In this document: piece by piece, positions 6,921 through 16,182 of the stretch
Layout of the letters: every line of letters starts with the position of its first letter
How positions within the stretch are numbered: the stretch's first letter is position 1
Assembly (NCBI RefSeq): GCF_003264855.1
Contig: NZ_NFZS01000001.1
Location: forward strand, 1,054,001-1,118,000
Direction of reading: 5' to 3'
DNA length: 64,000 bases
Source of the DNA: Dyella jiangningensis
GTDB lineage: Bacteria; Pseudomonadota; Gammaproteobacteria; Xanthomonadales; Rhodanobacteraceae
Program-made: the position numbers and the translations under genes
Notes under the pieces: generated by a model
Told to the model about the DNA's origin: nothing
Seen by the model: the letters and a program-made list of their open reading frames with translations, nothing else
Databases searched by the model: none

Positions 6921-8651
6921 TCAACAGGTGATCGCAGCCAGCAGCGCCTCGGCTTCCTCGTGCGTGCGCGCGCGAAGGATGCGCGGTGCCTGTGCACGCA
7001 GTGCGCCGTGATCGAGCGCGTTGAGCCGATCGCGCACGTGCAGCAGCTGGCTGGGGTGCATGCTGAATTCGCACAATCCCAGCGCGAGCAGCAACGCCGT
7101 GAAGCTGGTGTCGCCGCCGATCTCGCCGCACAGGCTCACCGGCTTCTTCGCGCGGCGGCCTTCGGTGATCACATAGGCCAGCAGGCGCAGCAGCGCCGGC
7201 TGCAAGGGGTTGTAGATGTTGTCCAGCGCATCGTTGCCACGATCAGCGGCAAGCACGTATTGCGCGAGATCGTTGGTGCCGATGGCGAGGAAGTCCGCAT
7301 GCTCAAGCAGCGCGCGAACATTGATCGCTGCGGCGGGCACTTCGACCATGGCGCCCAGCGCCAGTTTTTCCGGCAGGTCGATGTTCTCGCGCTTCAACTC
7401 CTGGCGAGCCAGCTTGAACAGCGTGCGCACCGCGATCAGTTCGTCGGGTTGCGTGACCATCGGCACCAGCACGCGCACAGGGCCGTAGCAGGCGGCGCGG
7501 AGAATCGCGCGGATCTGCGTGGTGAACACCGCCGGGTAGCGCAGCGAAAGCCGCACGCCACGCACGCCCAGCGCCGGATTGTCTTCGCCACGCAACACCA
7601 GGCCCGCGGCGTCGGCCTTGTCGGCACCCAGGTCCAGCGTGCGGATGGTCACCGGCAGGCCGCCCATGCCCAGCACGAGATCGCGGTAGGCGTTGAACTG
7701 TTCGTCTTCGGTCGGCAGTCCCTTCTGGCGAAGAAACAGGAATTCGGTGCGGTACAGGCCGACGCCGTCGGCGCCGCGCGAGCGGGCCATGGCGATGTCG
7801 GCGGGCATTTCCGCGTTGGCGAACAGCCGGATGTCGACGCCATCACGCGTGCGCGTAGGCGCGTTGGCCAGGGTCGCGAGGCGGCGTCCTTCCTGCGCCG
7901 CCTCGCGCTGCCAGGCGCGGTAGCGGGCGAGATCCTGCGCAGTGGGATGCACCACCGCTTCGCCACGTTCCGCATCCAGCAGGATCAGGTCGTCGTCGTG
8001 GATGGTCGACAGTGCGTCGCGCGCACCCACCAGCATCGGCAGGTCGAGGCTGCGCGCCAGGATGGCGCTGTGCGAATACGGACTGCCGGAACTGGCAACC
8101 ACGCCAAGCAAGCCGGCGCCGGCCAGGTGCGCCATGTCCGCTGGCGCAATGGTGTCGGCGATCAGGATCTCGCCCACACGTGCGGCCAGCTTGCGTTCCT
8201 CACGACTGGTCTGGCGCTGCAGGGCCGAGATGACGCGGCTGATCACCTGGTCGACGTCCTCCTTGCGCGAACGCAGGTAGGGGTCATCCATTGCTTCGAA
8301 CACGGCGGCGAGGCGATCACGCTGCTTCTTCAGCGCAGCGCCGGGACGGTAGTGGCCAATGCGCACCAGATCGTCCAGTCCGCGCAGCAGTTCCGGGTCG
8401 TCCAGCAGCAGGCTGTGCGCATCGATGAACTCGTTGACCTCGCGCGCGAGCGCGCCGTGCAGCTTGCCGCGCAATTCGCGCAGCTCCTGTCGGGCGGTTT
8501 CCAGTGCGCGATGAAGGTGCGCGAGTTCGACGTCGACCTCGTCCTCGTTGAGCGGACGCGTGTCGACCAGATAGCGGCTGGGTTGCACCAGGCGGGCACG
8601 GCCGAGCGCCATGCCTTTCGCGGCCGTGGTACCTGCCAGTATCTGTCTCAT
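6921..8651 (-). CDS. ptsI: PTS enzyme I (phosphoenolpyruvate-protein phosphotransferase)
   Basis: This 576-residue cytoplasmic kinase autophosphorylates from PEP and passes phosphate to HPr. The phosphorylated His is about residue 194 in SGSPYSHSAI, an unusual variant of the common GGxTSHxAI. The C-terminal PEP-binding TIM-barrel holds GLYRTEFLF and the active-site Cys near residue 508 in SLCGEIGGD. It has no N-terminal GAF domain, so it is EI and not the nitrogen-type PtsP. It is the last gene of the rapZ-EIIA-HPr-EI unit. No sugar-specific EIIB/EIIC lies nearby, so the relay looks regulatory. Confidence 0.93.
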   Translation of the reverse strand: MRQILAGTTAAKGMALGRARLVQPSRYLVDTRPLNEDEVDVELAHLHRALETARQELRELRGKLHGALAREVNEFIDAHSLLLDDPELLRGLDDLVRIGHYRPGAALKKQRDRLAAVFEAMDDPYLRSRKEDVDQVISRVISALQRQTSREERKLAARVGEILIADTIAPADMAHLAGAGLLGVVASSGSPYSHSAILARSLDLPMLVGARDALSTIHDDDLILLDAERGEAVVHPTAQDLARYRAWQREAAQEGRRLATLANAPTRTRDGVDIRLFANAEMPADIAMARSRGADGVGLYRTEFLFLRQKGLPTEDEQFNAYRDLVLGMGGLPVTIRTLDLGADKADAAGLVLRGEDNPALGVRGVRLSLRYPAVFTTQIRAILRAACYGPVRVLVPMVTQPDELIAVRTLFKLARQELKRENIDLPEKLALGAMVEVPAAAINVRALLEHADFLAIGTNDLAQYVLAADRGNDALDNIYNPLQPALLRLLAYVITEGRRAKKPVSLCGEIGGDTSFTALLLALGLCEFSMHPSQLLHVRDRLNALDHGALRAQAPRILRARTHEEAEALLAAITC

Positions 8652-8806
8652 GCAAACCCTCCGTGGTGGGATGGCCGGTCAGGCCAAGATCGATGCCGGC
8701 ATCCGGCCAGCATCGCGAATCCCGATCGGGAAAGATCGCATGACGCAGCAAACCGGGCCGTGAATACAGCCTCAGGATGCGACGTTCGAGCGATCCATCC
8801 TCCCAC

Positions 8807-9076
8807 TCAGGCCCCTTCGTCAAACTTGCGATCGAACAGTTCCACCACGGCGTTGATGGCGGATTCCTCATCCGGACCATCCGCGCGGACGGTGAGCGGT
8901 GTGCCGATGCCCGCCGCCAGCATCATGACGCCCATGATGCTTTGTGCGTTGACTTCGCGCCCCTTGCTGACCAGCCACACCGTCGATTTGAAACCCTGCA
9001 CCAGCTGCACCAGCTTGGCCGACGCGCGCGCGTGCAGGCCGAGCTTGTTGGATACCACAATGTCTCGTTCAAGCAT
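8807..9076 (-). CDS. ptsH: HPr phosphocarrier protein
   Basis: This 89-residue HPr has the EI-phosphorylated His15 in NKLGLHARAS and the kinase-target Ser46 in AQSIMGVMM. Both phosphorylation systems are therefore intact, matching the hprK gene upstream in the cluster. The start at 9076 is preferred because it places these residues at canonical positions 15 and 46. The start overlaps the end of the EIIA gene by 8 bp, which suggests translational coupling. Confidence 0.93.
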   Translation of the reverse strand: MLERDIVVSNKLGLHARASAKLVQLVQGFKSTVWLVSKGREVNAQSIMGVMMLAAGIGTPLTVRADGPDEESAINAVVELFDRKFDEGA

Positions 9077-9461
9077 GGTCGATGAAGATTCCCCCGCGAC
9101 CGCCACTGGCCGCTATTTCCGCCAGCTCATCCAGCGGTCTTTCAGCATAGTTGAGTACACGCAGCAGCATCGGCAGGTTGAGGCCCGATACGCAGCGCAG
9201 TCGCACGCCCAGCGCACCCAATGACAGACCGATGTTGCACGGCGTCGCACCGTACAGATCAGCCAGCACCAGCACGCCGTCGCCCTGGTCGAGGGCACGC
9301 GCATGCTTGGCGGTGAGCGTGCGCATCACGTCGGGGTCGGCCTGAGGAGGCACTTCGACAGCCTCCACCTGCAGCGGCAGTTTGGGCAGCACGTGGTGGG
9401 CGGCGGAGATCAGCGCCTGGCCGACCGCCTCGTGCGTCATCAGCAATACACCGACGCTCAT
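9069..9461 (-). CDS. PTS EIIA component, mannose/fructose (ManX) type
   Basis: This 130-residue EIIA domain of the mannose superfamily has its phospho-acceptor His10 in LMTHEAVG at the very N terminus, followed by the family DLYGATPCNIG loop. It probably receives phosphate from HPr. No EIIB, EIIC or EIID gene is nearby, so it is likely a regulatory output protein, as described for similar clusters in other proteobacteria. The start at 9461 is chosen by homology; a longer frame back to 9518 would overlap rapZ. Confidence 0.88.
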   Translation of the reverse strand: MSVGVLLMTHEAVGQALISAAHHVLPKLPLQVEAVEVPPQADPDVMRTLTAKHARALDQGDGVLVLADLYGATPCNIGLSLGALGVRLRCVSGLNLPMLLRVLNYAERPLDELAEIAASGGRGGIFIDHA

Positions 9462-9504
9462 GACGGCGTGCCGGTCCGTTTCATGGCTAAGGACAGCATG
9501 GCGA

Positions 9505-10401
9505 TCACTCGAGTTCACGATGGAAGGTGAGCACGCCGTTGCGTAGCTCGCGATAGTGGGAGGCCAGCTTTTCCACCAGGTAGACCGACCGGTGCCGCCC
9601 GCCGGTGCATCCGATGGAGATGGTCACATAGCTGCGATCATCCACTTCGAAACGTGGAAGCCAGGTGTCGAGCCAGCGCATGGTGTCGGCCAGGTACTCG
9701 CCGACCAGGGGCTGGCCATCCAGGTAGTCGCGCACGGCTGCATCCTTGCCGGAGAGCGGACGCAAGGTCGGATCCCAGTGCGGGTTGGGCAGGCAGCGCG
9801 CGTCGAACACGAAGTCCGCGTCCAGCGGCAGGCCTCGCCGGAAGGCGAACGACTGGAACATGAGCGTCAGCCCCTCGGTCGCATCGGCATAGCCGGTGGC
9901 GAACAGGCGGCGCAACTGGTGCACGTTGAGGTCGCTGGAATCGATCACCTTGTCGGCGATGGCGGCAAGCGGGCGCAGCAGGCGACGTTCCTCGGCAATC
10001 GCATCGGCCAGCGACAGGCCCTGCCAGGAAAGCGGATGGCGGCGACGCGTTTCCGAATAGCGCTTGATCAGCACTTCGTCGCGGCTGTCCAGGAAGATCA
10101 GGTGTGCATGCACGCCCGCCGCCGCCAGCTCGGACAACATCGCCGGCATGCGGCGCAGGTCTTCGCTGGGATTGCGCACGTCCACACCCACGGCAACGTG
10201 GCGGCGTTTCTCACCGGCGTCGCGGCGCACCGAGGCGACCAGTTGCGGCAGCAGGACGGTCGGCAGGTTGTCGACGCAGTAGAACTCGAGGTCTTCCAGC
10301 GCACGCAGTGCCACGGTCTTGCCGCCACCGGACATGCCGGTGAGCACGATGAGATGCGTCGCGTCGGGTGAGGAGGGAAGGAGGGGAGTCTTCTCGCTCA
10401 T
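9505..10401 (-). CDS. rapZ: RapZ, nucleotide-binding RNase adapter protein
   Basis: This 298-residue YvcJ/RapZ family protein has Walker A GMSGGGKT near residue 22, a central DSRDEVLIKRYSETRRRHPL segment, and the C-terminal GCTGGRHRSVYLVE block that carries the RNA/metabolite-binding domain. In E. coli RapZ senses GlcN6P and directs RNase E to GlmZ. Whether the same sRNA target exists here is unknown. It lies 3 bp downstream of hprK and upstream of the EIIA gene, tying it to PTS signalling. Confidence 0.93.
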   Translation of the reverse strand: MSEKTPLLPSSPDATHLIVLTGMSGGGKTVALRALEDLEFYCVDNLPTVLLPQLVASVRRDAGEKRRHVAVGVDVRNPSEDLRRMPAMLSELAAAGVHAHLIFLDSRDEVLIKRYSETRRRHPLSWQGLSLADAIAEERRLLRPLAAIADKVIDSSDLNVHQLRRLFATGYADATEGLTLMFQSFAFRRGLPLDADFVFDARCLPNPHWDPTLRPLSGKDAAVRDYLDGQPLVGEYLADTMRWLDTWLPRFEVDDRSYVTISIGCTGGRHRSVYLVEKLASHYRELRNGVLTFHRELE

Positions 10402-10404
10402 GGT

Positions 10405-11355
10405 TCACCAGGGAGGCAGTCGGCGCATCTGGTGCGCCTGGCGATCGATGAAGGTCTGGGCCGGGTCGATGCCCTTGCTCTTGAGTACGTGATTGCGCAC
10501 CGCGGCCTCGACCAGCACGGCGAGGTTTCGGCCAGGCGCCACCGGTATGGTGATCATCGGCACCTTCACCTCGAAAATCTCGCGATGGCCGATGTCACCG
10601 GTCAGGCGGGTGAGGCCATCGGTATCCTCGCCTTCGCGCAACGGCTTGAGATGCACTACCAGGCGAAGGTATTTGGACGGCTTCACGGCCGTATGGCCGA
10701 ACATCTCGCGCACGTTGAGCACGCCAAGGCCACGCACTTCCAGCAGGTCCTGCAGCAGTTCGGGGCAGGTGCCGTCGATCACGTCGGGGGCGATCAGGGT
10801 GAACTCGGTGGCATCGTCGGCTACGAGGCGATGGCCGCGGCTGATCAGTTCCAGCGCCAGCTCGCTTTTGCCCGAGCCCGATTCGCCGGTGATCAGCACG
10901 CCGATCGAGAACACCTCGAGGAATACGCCGTGCAAGGTGATCTTCGGCGCGAGTATGCGCGCGAGGTGGTACTGCATCCACGTCAGCAGTTCGTGCCCAC
11001 GCTTGGAGCTGATCCACAGCGGCGTGTTGGTTTCCTCCGCGACTTCGCGCAGGTCGGTGGGGATCGCCTGGTCCTTGGTGACGATGATCGCCACCGGCTG
11101 GTAGGCCGCGATCTTGTTGATGGCCTCCCAGCGCTGGCGCGAATCCAGCCCGTCGAGGAAGTTGAGTTCCTCGGTGCCGATGATCTGGATCTTGTTGGGA
11201 TAAATGACGTTGAGATACCCGATCAGCGACGGGCGCCGGGTCGTGGTGGCCGCCTGTTCGAGCACGCGCGATTCGCCGCGCATGCCGGAAACCCAGCGCA
11301 GCGCCATGCGCTCGTGGACACCATCGTAGAGTTGTCGGGCGGTCAGCCGATCCAA
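10405..11355 (-). CDS. hprK: HPr kinase/phosphorylase
   Basis: This 316-residue bifunctional enzyme phosphorylates and dephosphorylates HPr on Ser46. The N-terminal substrate-sensing domain is followed by Walker A GESGSGKS at about residues 157-164 and the HprK signature [15 protein letters not shown]. The best start is a TTG at 11355, with AAAGGA six bases before it. The only upstream ATG (11466) would add 37 residues that do not resemble HprK. Gene order hpf-hprK-rapZ is typical, but the ptsN gene often found here is absent. Confidence 0.92.
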   Translation of the reverse strand: MDRLTARQLYDGVHERMALRWVSGMRGESRVLEQAATTTRRPSLIGYLNVIYPNKIQIIGTEELNFLDGLDSRQRWEAINKIAAYQPVAIIVTKDQAIPTDLREVAEETNTPLWISSKRGHELLTWMQYHLARILAPKITLHGVFLEVFSIGVLITGESGSGKSELALELISRGHRLVADDATEFTLIAPDVIDGTCPELLQDLLEVRGLGVLNVREMFGHTAVKPSKYLRLVVHLKPLREGEDTDGLTRLTGDIGHREIFEVKVPMITIPVAPGRNLAVLVEAAVRNHVLKSKGIDPAQTFIDRQAHQMRRLPPW

Positions 11356-11466
11356 GCCAATTCCTTTGGGCCGCCATGGCGAGCCTTCATGGCTACGGGC
11401 GGCTACATGGGCATTGTGCCAGTTCGCACAGGCAGCTGCCTTGGATCGGGGACATGGAAGCGGCAA

Positions 11467-11490
11467 GGCCCGCCCGGATGCGGGCGGGCC
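11467..11490 (-). terminator. GC-rich hairpin between hpf and hprK
   Basis: A 9-bp perfect stem (GGCCCGCCC and GGGCGGGCC, loop of 6) lies just after the hpf stop on the minus strand. There is no strong U-tract, so it is probably a weak terminator or mRNA stabiliser that lets some transcription continue into hprK. Confidence 0.5.
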
Positions 11491-11498
11491 AGGGAGCG

Positions 11499-11822
11499 TC
11501 AGCCGTAAAGGCGCTCTTCACGCGAGGCGCGTTGGTGCTTGTCGCAGACCTTCTCGCGGTGTTTACGCAGCTGGGTCACCAGCTTGTCGAACAGGACATC
11601 GATGGAGACGTACATGTCATTCTCGTTGGCCTCGGCGTGCAGGGTGGAACCGCTGACGGTCATCGTGCCTTCGGCACGCTGCTGCAGCTTGTTCACGGAA
11701 AGGACGATGCTGAGGCTGAGAATTCGTTCGTCGAGGCGGGTGAGGCGGTCGAGCCGGCTGTTCACGTGATCCCGCAGTGCCGGGGTGACTTCAATCTGCT
11801 GACCGCTGAGCTGAACTTGCAT
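11499..11822 (-). CDS. hpf: Ribosome hibernation-promoting factor (short HPF)
   Basis: This 107-residue HPF/YfiA family protein binds the 30S decoding region and drives 100S ribosome formation in stationary phase. The beta-strand [20 protein letters not shown] and the C-terminal [12 protein letters not shown] match the short form. The start at 11822 is preceded by a very strong AAAGGAGG ribosome site. It lies downstream of rpoN with a 291-bp gap, so it probably has its own promoter. Confidence 0.92.
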   Translation of the reverse strand: MQVQLSGQQIEVTPALRDHVNSRLDRLTRLDERILSLSIVLSVNKLQQRAEGTMTVSGSTLHAEANENDMYVSIDVLFDKLVTQLRKHREKVCDKHQRASREERLYG

Positions 11823-12113
11823 GTTGCGCCTCCTTTGGTACATGTCGCCGAAGCGACTGGAATCGATGCGCCGGGCGCTTGCCGCGTGACCGACACACCT
11901 TCAAGAACCTGGGGATGTTCGATGCGTTTTTTCCGGCCTCCTCACCAAGTCGGGATGGTCACTATGCGCCTTTGCCGTCATGTCCGCGTTAGAAAGACCT
12001 TCAGGGTGCGGACGTGACAGGTTTCCACTCGCACCGAGTCACTGTGAAATATGGAGACGGCTTTTTTGGCCCCAAGTTCCTGGGGCGTCTTGCCACAGAT
12101 GGGGTTGGCTCGT
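11823..12113. other. Intergenic region hpf-rpoN
   Basis: These 291 bp carry no ORF of note. The 3' half holds a CCCCA/TGGGG hairpin with a T-run on its 5' side only, so it does not qualify as a terminator for rpoN. The hpf promoter must lie here, but I cannot identify a confident -24/-12 or -35/-10 box. Confidence 0.5.
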
Positions 12114-13574
12114 TCAGCCAGCGCGTTGGCGCTCGCTGGAGCTGGGAATGCGCATGGCTTCGCGATACTTGGCCACGGTGCGTCGGGCAACCTGAATGCC
12201 CTTGCGGTGCAATTCCTCCGCGATCGCCTGGTCGGACAGCGGCTTGCGCGGGTCTTCGGCATCGACCAGCTTGCGCAGCATGGCCTGGATGGCGGTGGCC
12301 GACGCGCTGCCACCGTCTTCGGTGGACACGCCGCTGGAGAAGAAGTGCTTGAGCTCGAACGTGCCGCGCGGCGTATGGATGTACTTGCGCGTGGTTACAC
12401 GTGAAATGGTCGACTCGTGCATGCCCACTTCCTCCGCCACTTCGCGCAGCACCAGCGGGTGCATGGCCTCGGGGCCATAGTCGAGGAAGGCGCTCTGGCG
12501 CCGCACGATGGCCTCGGCCACCTTGAGCAGGGTTTCCGCACGGGATTCCAGGCTCTTGATCAGCCAGCGCGCCTCCTGCAGTTGGCCACGCATCCAGCTG
12601 GCGTCGGTACCTCGCGCCTGGGCAATAAGGCCGCAATAATGCTGGTTGAGACCGAGCCGCGGTTGACAATCGGGATTGAGACTGACGCGCCAGCGGCCAC
12701 TGTCCTTGCGGGCGTAGACGTCCGGCGCCACGTATTCCACCGGCGTCACGTCCAGCGCGGCGCCGGGTCGCGGATCGAGGCTGCGGATCAGCACGGCGGC
12801 CGCGGCGGTGTCGTCTTCGTTCGCCCGCAGCTTGCGCGCGAGGCGCGCGATGTCGTTGCGCGCGAGCAGTTCCAGTTCGCTGTCGACGATGCGCAGGGCC
12901 AGGTCGCGATGCGGCGTGTCCGGATCGAACTGTTCCAGTTGCACGCGCAGGCAATCTCGCAGGTCCAGGCTGGCGACGCCGGTGGGATCGAAGCGTTGCA
13001 GCAGGCGGCGCACGTGCTCCAACTCGGCCGCGCTGGCCTTGATGTCGGCCGGCAGCGCTGCGATCAGCGATTCCATGCTTTCGGTGAGATAGCCGTCCGG
13101 ATTGAGCGCATCGATCAGCACTTCCGCGATCGCGTGATCGCGCGGGCTCATGTGCGTGAGGTTGAGTTGCCACAGGAGATGTTCCTGCAGCGTCTCGGGC
13201 GCGGCGCTTTGCGGTTCGAACCCGTCTTCGTCGTTGGAGGAGCTGTTGCGCGACGAGGTGCCGCCGCTGGAGAAATCGATGGGATCTTCGCTCCCACCAT
13301 CGCCGTCGCTCCAATCCGGCGCCTCGGCGTCGTCGACCGTGTCGCTGCTGGTGCTGGTCGAGCTGGCCGGAAGGGGCTCAACCACTTCGTGCTCGTCGCC
13401 ATCCGCGTTCTCCGGATTGTCGTCGGAAAACTCGAGCAACGGATTGCTTTCGGCGATCTGACGCAACTCCGCTTCCAGCTCCAGCTGAGACAGCTGCAGG
13501 AGGCGGATGGCCTGCTGCAGCTGAGGGGTCAGCGTGAGCTGTTGATTGAGGCGAAACTGCAGTCCGGGTTTCAT
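12114..13574 (-). CDS. rpoN: RNA polymerase sigma-54 factor
   Basis: This 486-residue sigma-54 has the Gln/Leu-rich region I (residues 1-50, LQFRLNQQLTLTPQLQQAI), an acidic low-complexity region II (about 60-115), the core-binding and HTH region III, and the RpoN box ARRTVAKYRE at about residues 463-472. It directs -24/-12 promoters opened by AAA+ activators. Matching promoters occur in this window upstream of flgB and the MCP-flgA operon. The start at 13574 (MKPGLQFRL) is canonical. Confidence 0.95.
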   Translation of the reverse strand: MKPGLQFRLNQQLTLTPQLQQAIRLLQLSQLELEAELRQIAESNPLLEFSDDNPENADGDEHEVVEPLPASSTSTSSDTVDDAEAPDWSDGDGGSEDPIDFSSGGTSSRNSSSNDEDGFEPQSAAPETLQEHLLWQLNLTHMSPRDHAIAEVLIDALNPDGYLTESMESLIAALPADIKASAAELEHVRRLLQRFDPTGVASLDLRDCLRVQLEQFDPDTPHRDLALRIVDSELELLARNDIARLARKLRANEDDTAAAAVLIRSLDPRPGAALDVTPVEYVAPDVYARKDSGRWRVSLNPDCQPRLGLNQHYCGLIAQARGTDASWMRGQLQEARWLIKSLESRAETLLKVAEAIVRRQSAFLDYGPEAMHPLVLREVAEEVGMHESTISRVTTRKYIHTPRGTFELKHFFSSGVSTEDGGSASATAIQAMLRKLVDAEDPRKPLSDQAIAEELHRKGIQVARRTVAKYREAMRIPSSSERQRAG

Positions 13575-13699
13575 GCCTGGCGGTCGGAATGAACTCAAAG
13601 GCATCGTAACGCGTGGTCGGAGGGTCGGCCATAGGTCAAAGGCCGAATCGCGTACTACCTCCGGTTTAGCGTTGTAGCCGAGCTGTTACAGCGCAAGAA

Positions 13700-14419
13700 T
13701 CAAAGGCGGAATTCGCGACCCAGATACACTTCCCGGACCTTCTCGTCGGCCAGGATGTGGGCAGGCGTGCCGCGGGACAGCACCTCGCCGTCGTTGAGGA
13801 TGTAGGCGCGATCGCAGATGCCCAGCGTCTCTCGCACGTTGTGGTCGGTGATCAGCACGCCGATGCCGCGTTCCTTGAGATGCCGCACGATGCGCTGGAT
13901 CTCGCCCACCGAGATGGGGTCGACGCCGGCGAACGGTTCGTCCAGCAGCATGTAGCGCGGATGCGCGGCCAGCGCGCGCGCAATTTCCACGCGACGACGT
14001 TCGCCACCGGACAGGCTGATGCCCTTCTGGTCGGCGATATGCGCGATCTTCAGTTCGTCCAGCAGGCTTTCCAGCTCGTTGGCACGGCGCTTTTCGTCCC
14101 AGCCTTCGCGCAGTTCCAGCACGGCCATGATGTTGTCGGCCACGCTGAGGCGGCGGAACACCGACGCCTCCTGCGGCAGGTAGCCGATGCCGAGCTTCGC
14201 GCGCTGGTGCATGGGCAGGCCGGTGATGTCCTGCTTGTCGAGCTTGATGACGCCCGCGTCCGCTTCGATCAGGCCCACCACCATGTAGAAGCAGGTGGTC
14301 TTGCCGGCGCCGTTGGGGCCAAGCAGACCGACCACTTCGCCCTCCCGGATGGAGAAGGCGAAGTCACGCACCACCTGGCGCGATTTGAAACTTTTCTGCA
14401 GACCTTCGGCGGACAGCAT
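13700..14419 (-). CDS. lptB: LptB, LPS export ABC transporter ATPase
   Basis: This 239-residue ABC ATPase powers LPS extraction from the inner membrane with LptFGC. Walker A is GPNGAGKTT, the signature [15 protein letters not shown] and Walker [12 protein letters not shown]; the C-terminal [12 protein letters not shown] is typical of LptB. It lies directly after lptA with 3 bp between stop and start, in the order kdsD-kdsC-lptC-lptA-lptB-rpoN. Confidence 0.95.
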   Translation of the reverse strand: MLSAEGLQKSFKSRQVVRDFAFSIREGEVVGLLGPNGAGKTTCFYMVVGLIEADAGVIKLDKQDITGLPMHQRAKLGIGYLPQEASVFRRLSVADNIMAVLELREGWDEKRRANELESLLDELKIAHIADQKGISLSGGERRRVEIARALAAHPRYMLLDEPFAGVDPISVGEIQRIVRHLKERGIGVLITDHNVRETLGICDRAYILNDGEVLSRGTPAHILADEKVREVYLGREFRL

Positions 14420-14422
14420 CGA

Positions 14423-14992
14423 TCAGTGGCCCTCGGCCGGCTTGGGCGCCGGTGTGGCAGGTTTCTGCTTGGGCAGGAACGTGCCATGCACCACGCCTTC
14501 ACCGCCGGCTTCGCCGGTGATCAGGCTGGTGTTCGTGTTGTACGTGAGCTTGTCGCCGTGGAACTCGCCGCGACCCTGCTGCGTCACCGAGGCGTTGCCG
14601 ATGAGCACGGCAATGCCATTGATGTTGTCGTAGTCGAGCGTCGCCGCATCACCCTGCATCAGGTTGTTGTTGTCATCCAGCTGCTGGATGTGCGCCGGAG
14701 TACCGGTGACGACGACGCGTGCGATCTGCGTATCGGCATCCAGATGCACCTTGGCCACGGCGCCCGTCACCTTGAGCGTGCCCTGGGTGAGGATCACGTT
14801 GCCCTTGAGGGTGCTGATGGTGTTCGGCGCGTTGTACGCGTCGGTGGTCTTCGCCTGGAAATTCATCGGCTGGTTGCGATCGTCCTGCTTGGCAAGCGCC
14901 GGTTGCAGGGCGAAGACACCGAGGCAGAGCAGCCCGAGGGAAAGCTTAAGACGACTTCTTTTTGCGCGGCGGGAACGAGCCGTGGCTTTCAT
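14423..14992 (-). CDS. lptA: LptA, periplasmic LPS bridge protein
   Basis: This 189-residue periplasmic protein has a basic signal peptide (RRAKRSRLKLSLGLLCLG, cleavage after ALA) and an OstA/LptA beta-jellyroll (ISTLKGNVILTQGTLKV; HGDKLTYNTNTSLITGE). It polymerises into the bridge that carries LPS to LptDE. The C terminus is a Pro/Lys tail. The start at 14992 overlaps the end of lptC by 47 bp, so the two are translationally coupled. Confidence 0.92.
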   Translation of the reverse strand: MKATARSRRAKRSRLKLSLGLLCLGVFALQPALAKQDDRNQPMNFQAKTTDAYNAPNTISTLKGNVILTQGTLKVTGAVAKVHLDADTQIARVVVTGTPAHIQQLDDNNNLMQGDAATLDYDNINGIAVLIGNASVTQQGRGEFHGDKLTYNTNTSLITGEAGGEGVVHGTFLPKQKPATPAPKPAEGH

Positions 14993-15551
14993 CGAGCAGC
15001 TCCAGATGATTGGTGTTGAGGTTGGCGCGCATGCCAACCCCGCTCATTGTACTGTCGCCCTGCACCATGTGTGCCGCGGCGGCCGTCTCCATGCGGTTTT
15101 CCTTGGGCCACGCGGTGACGTCGGACGTGTGGATCTCGGCGGCGGGCGTGTCCTGGAAGGCGGTACGGTGCATGTACACGGGCCCCTGCAGCTTCAACAG
15201 GGTGCCGCTCTTGTCCACCCACGCATACAGCGAGTCACCCAGCCAGGGCGGCACGCCTTCCTGGTTCGACGGCAGTTCGAACTTAGGCGTGTTGATGTAC
15301 AGCGATTCGTCGTTCTCGCGGCGCTCCAGGTGCGGCGCAACCATGTTGAAGCTCGGCTGGCCATCGACGTCGTAGGACCACAGCCGGAAGTTGGTGAGCG
15401 TATAGCCCGAGCGCGGCGGACCCACAAAGTCGCTCACCCTCGGTGCCGGGGCGAGCCACCAGTACAGCGCCTGGGTGGCGCCCGTCGCGGCGGCGACCAG
15501 GGCGATCGCGACCAGGAGACCGCGGTCGCGCAGGTAGGTACGCAAGTTCAC
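14946..15551 (-). CDS. lptC: LptC, inner-membrane LPS export protein
   Basis: This 201-residue bitopic protein has one N-terminal membrane helix (GLLVAIALVAAATGATQALY) followed by a periplasmic LptC jellyroll (GYTLTNFRLWSYDVDGQPSF). It links LptBFG to LptA. The C terminus ends in a basic PPRKKKSS tail. Its start overlaps the kdsC stop by 4 bp. Confidence 0.92.
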   Translation of the reverse strand: MNLRTYLRDRGLLVAIALVAAATGATQALYWWLAPAPRVSDFVGPPRSGYTLTNFRLWSYDVDGQPSFNMVAPHLERRENDESLYINTPKFELPSNQEGVPPWLGDSLYAWVDKSGTLLKLQGPVYMHRTAFQDTPAAEIHTSDVTAWPKENRMETAAAAHMVQGDSTMSGVGMRANLNTNHLELLDESHGSFPPRKKKSS

Positions 15552-16102
15552 TTCCAGTGCTCCCGCTCGGCCGCGTCCTTGCCTTGGGCGACCAGGATCA
15601 TGTCGGCGACCTCGCGAGCCGCGCCCATGCCGCCGGCCAGGCTCGTGCGCCAGTGGGCCTGCTCGGCCACCCAGGGGTGGGCGTTGGCAACGGCGATGGC
15701 GAGGCCTGCGCTCCGCATCGGTGGCAGGTCGGGCAGGTCATCGCCTACGAAGGCCACTTCATCCGGGGCCAGCGCCAGCGCTTCGAGCAACTGGTTGAGG
15801 CAGGCGCGCTTGTCGCCCTGGCCCTGGTAGACATGGGCGATATCCAGCTCTTCGGCACGCAGGGCCACTGGATGGCTGATGCGTGCGGAGATGATCGCCA
15901 CCTGCACGCCGTTGGCCATCAGGCGCTTGAGGCCCAGGCCGTCATGCACGTGGAAGACCTTGGTTTCGTGCCCGTCCTCGGCGTACCACAGGCGGCCGTC
16001 GGTGAGCGTGCCGTCCACGTCGAACACGGCGAGGCGGACCTTGGCGGCGCGGGCGAGTACGTCAGCAGGGATGTCAGCCAGGGTCATGGGCACGTTCGGC
16101 AA
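15548..16102 (-). CDS. kdsC: KdsC, KDO-8-phosphate phosphatase
   Basis: This 184-residue HAD-superfamily phosphatase (C0 type, no cap) has the nucleophile block FDVDGTLTDG, then ISAR (motif II) and FVGDDLPDLPPM (motif IV). It removes phosphate from KDO-8-P to give KDO for lipid A core synthesis. The internal ATG at 16087 (MTLADIP) is an alternative start. It lies downstream of kdsD with an 80-bp gap. Confidence 0.93.
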   Translation of the reverse strand: MPNVPMTLADIPADVLARAAKVRLAVFDVDGTLTDGRLWYAEDGHETKVFHVHDGLGLKRLMANGVQVAIISARISHPVALRAEELDIAHVYQGQGDKRACLNQLLEALALAPDEVAFVGDDLPDLPPMRSAGLAIAVANAHPWVAEQAHWRTSLAGGMGAAREVADMILVAQGKDAAEREHWK

Positions 16103-16182
16103 GGGCAGGAGGGCGATACCGTCAAACGCCGGTCGGGCGCGACGGTGGACGTGAGGGGAATGGTGTCCCGCGAACCTTTCGA

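Noticed and set aside
6891-9224. 777-codon open frame on the plus strand
   Set aside because: It runs antisense through ptsI and ptsH, whose catalytic motifs are intact; long antisense frames are common in GC-rich DNA.
12060-12090. Hairpin near the rpoN stop as a terminator
   Set aside because: The T-run lies on the wrong side of the stem for minus-strand transcription.
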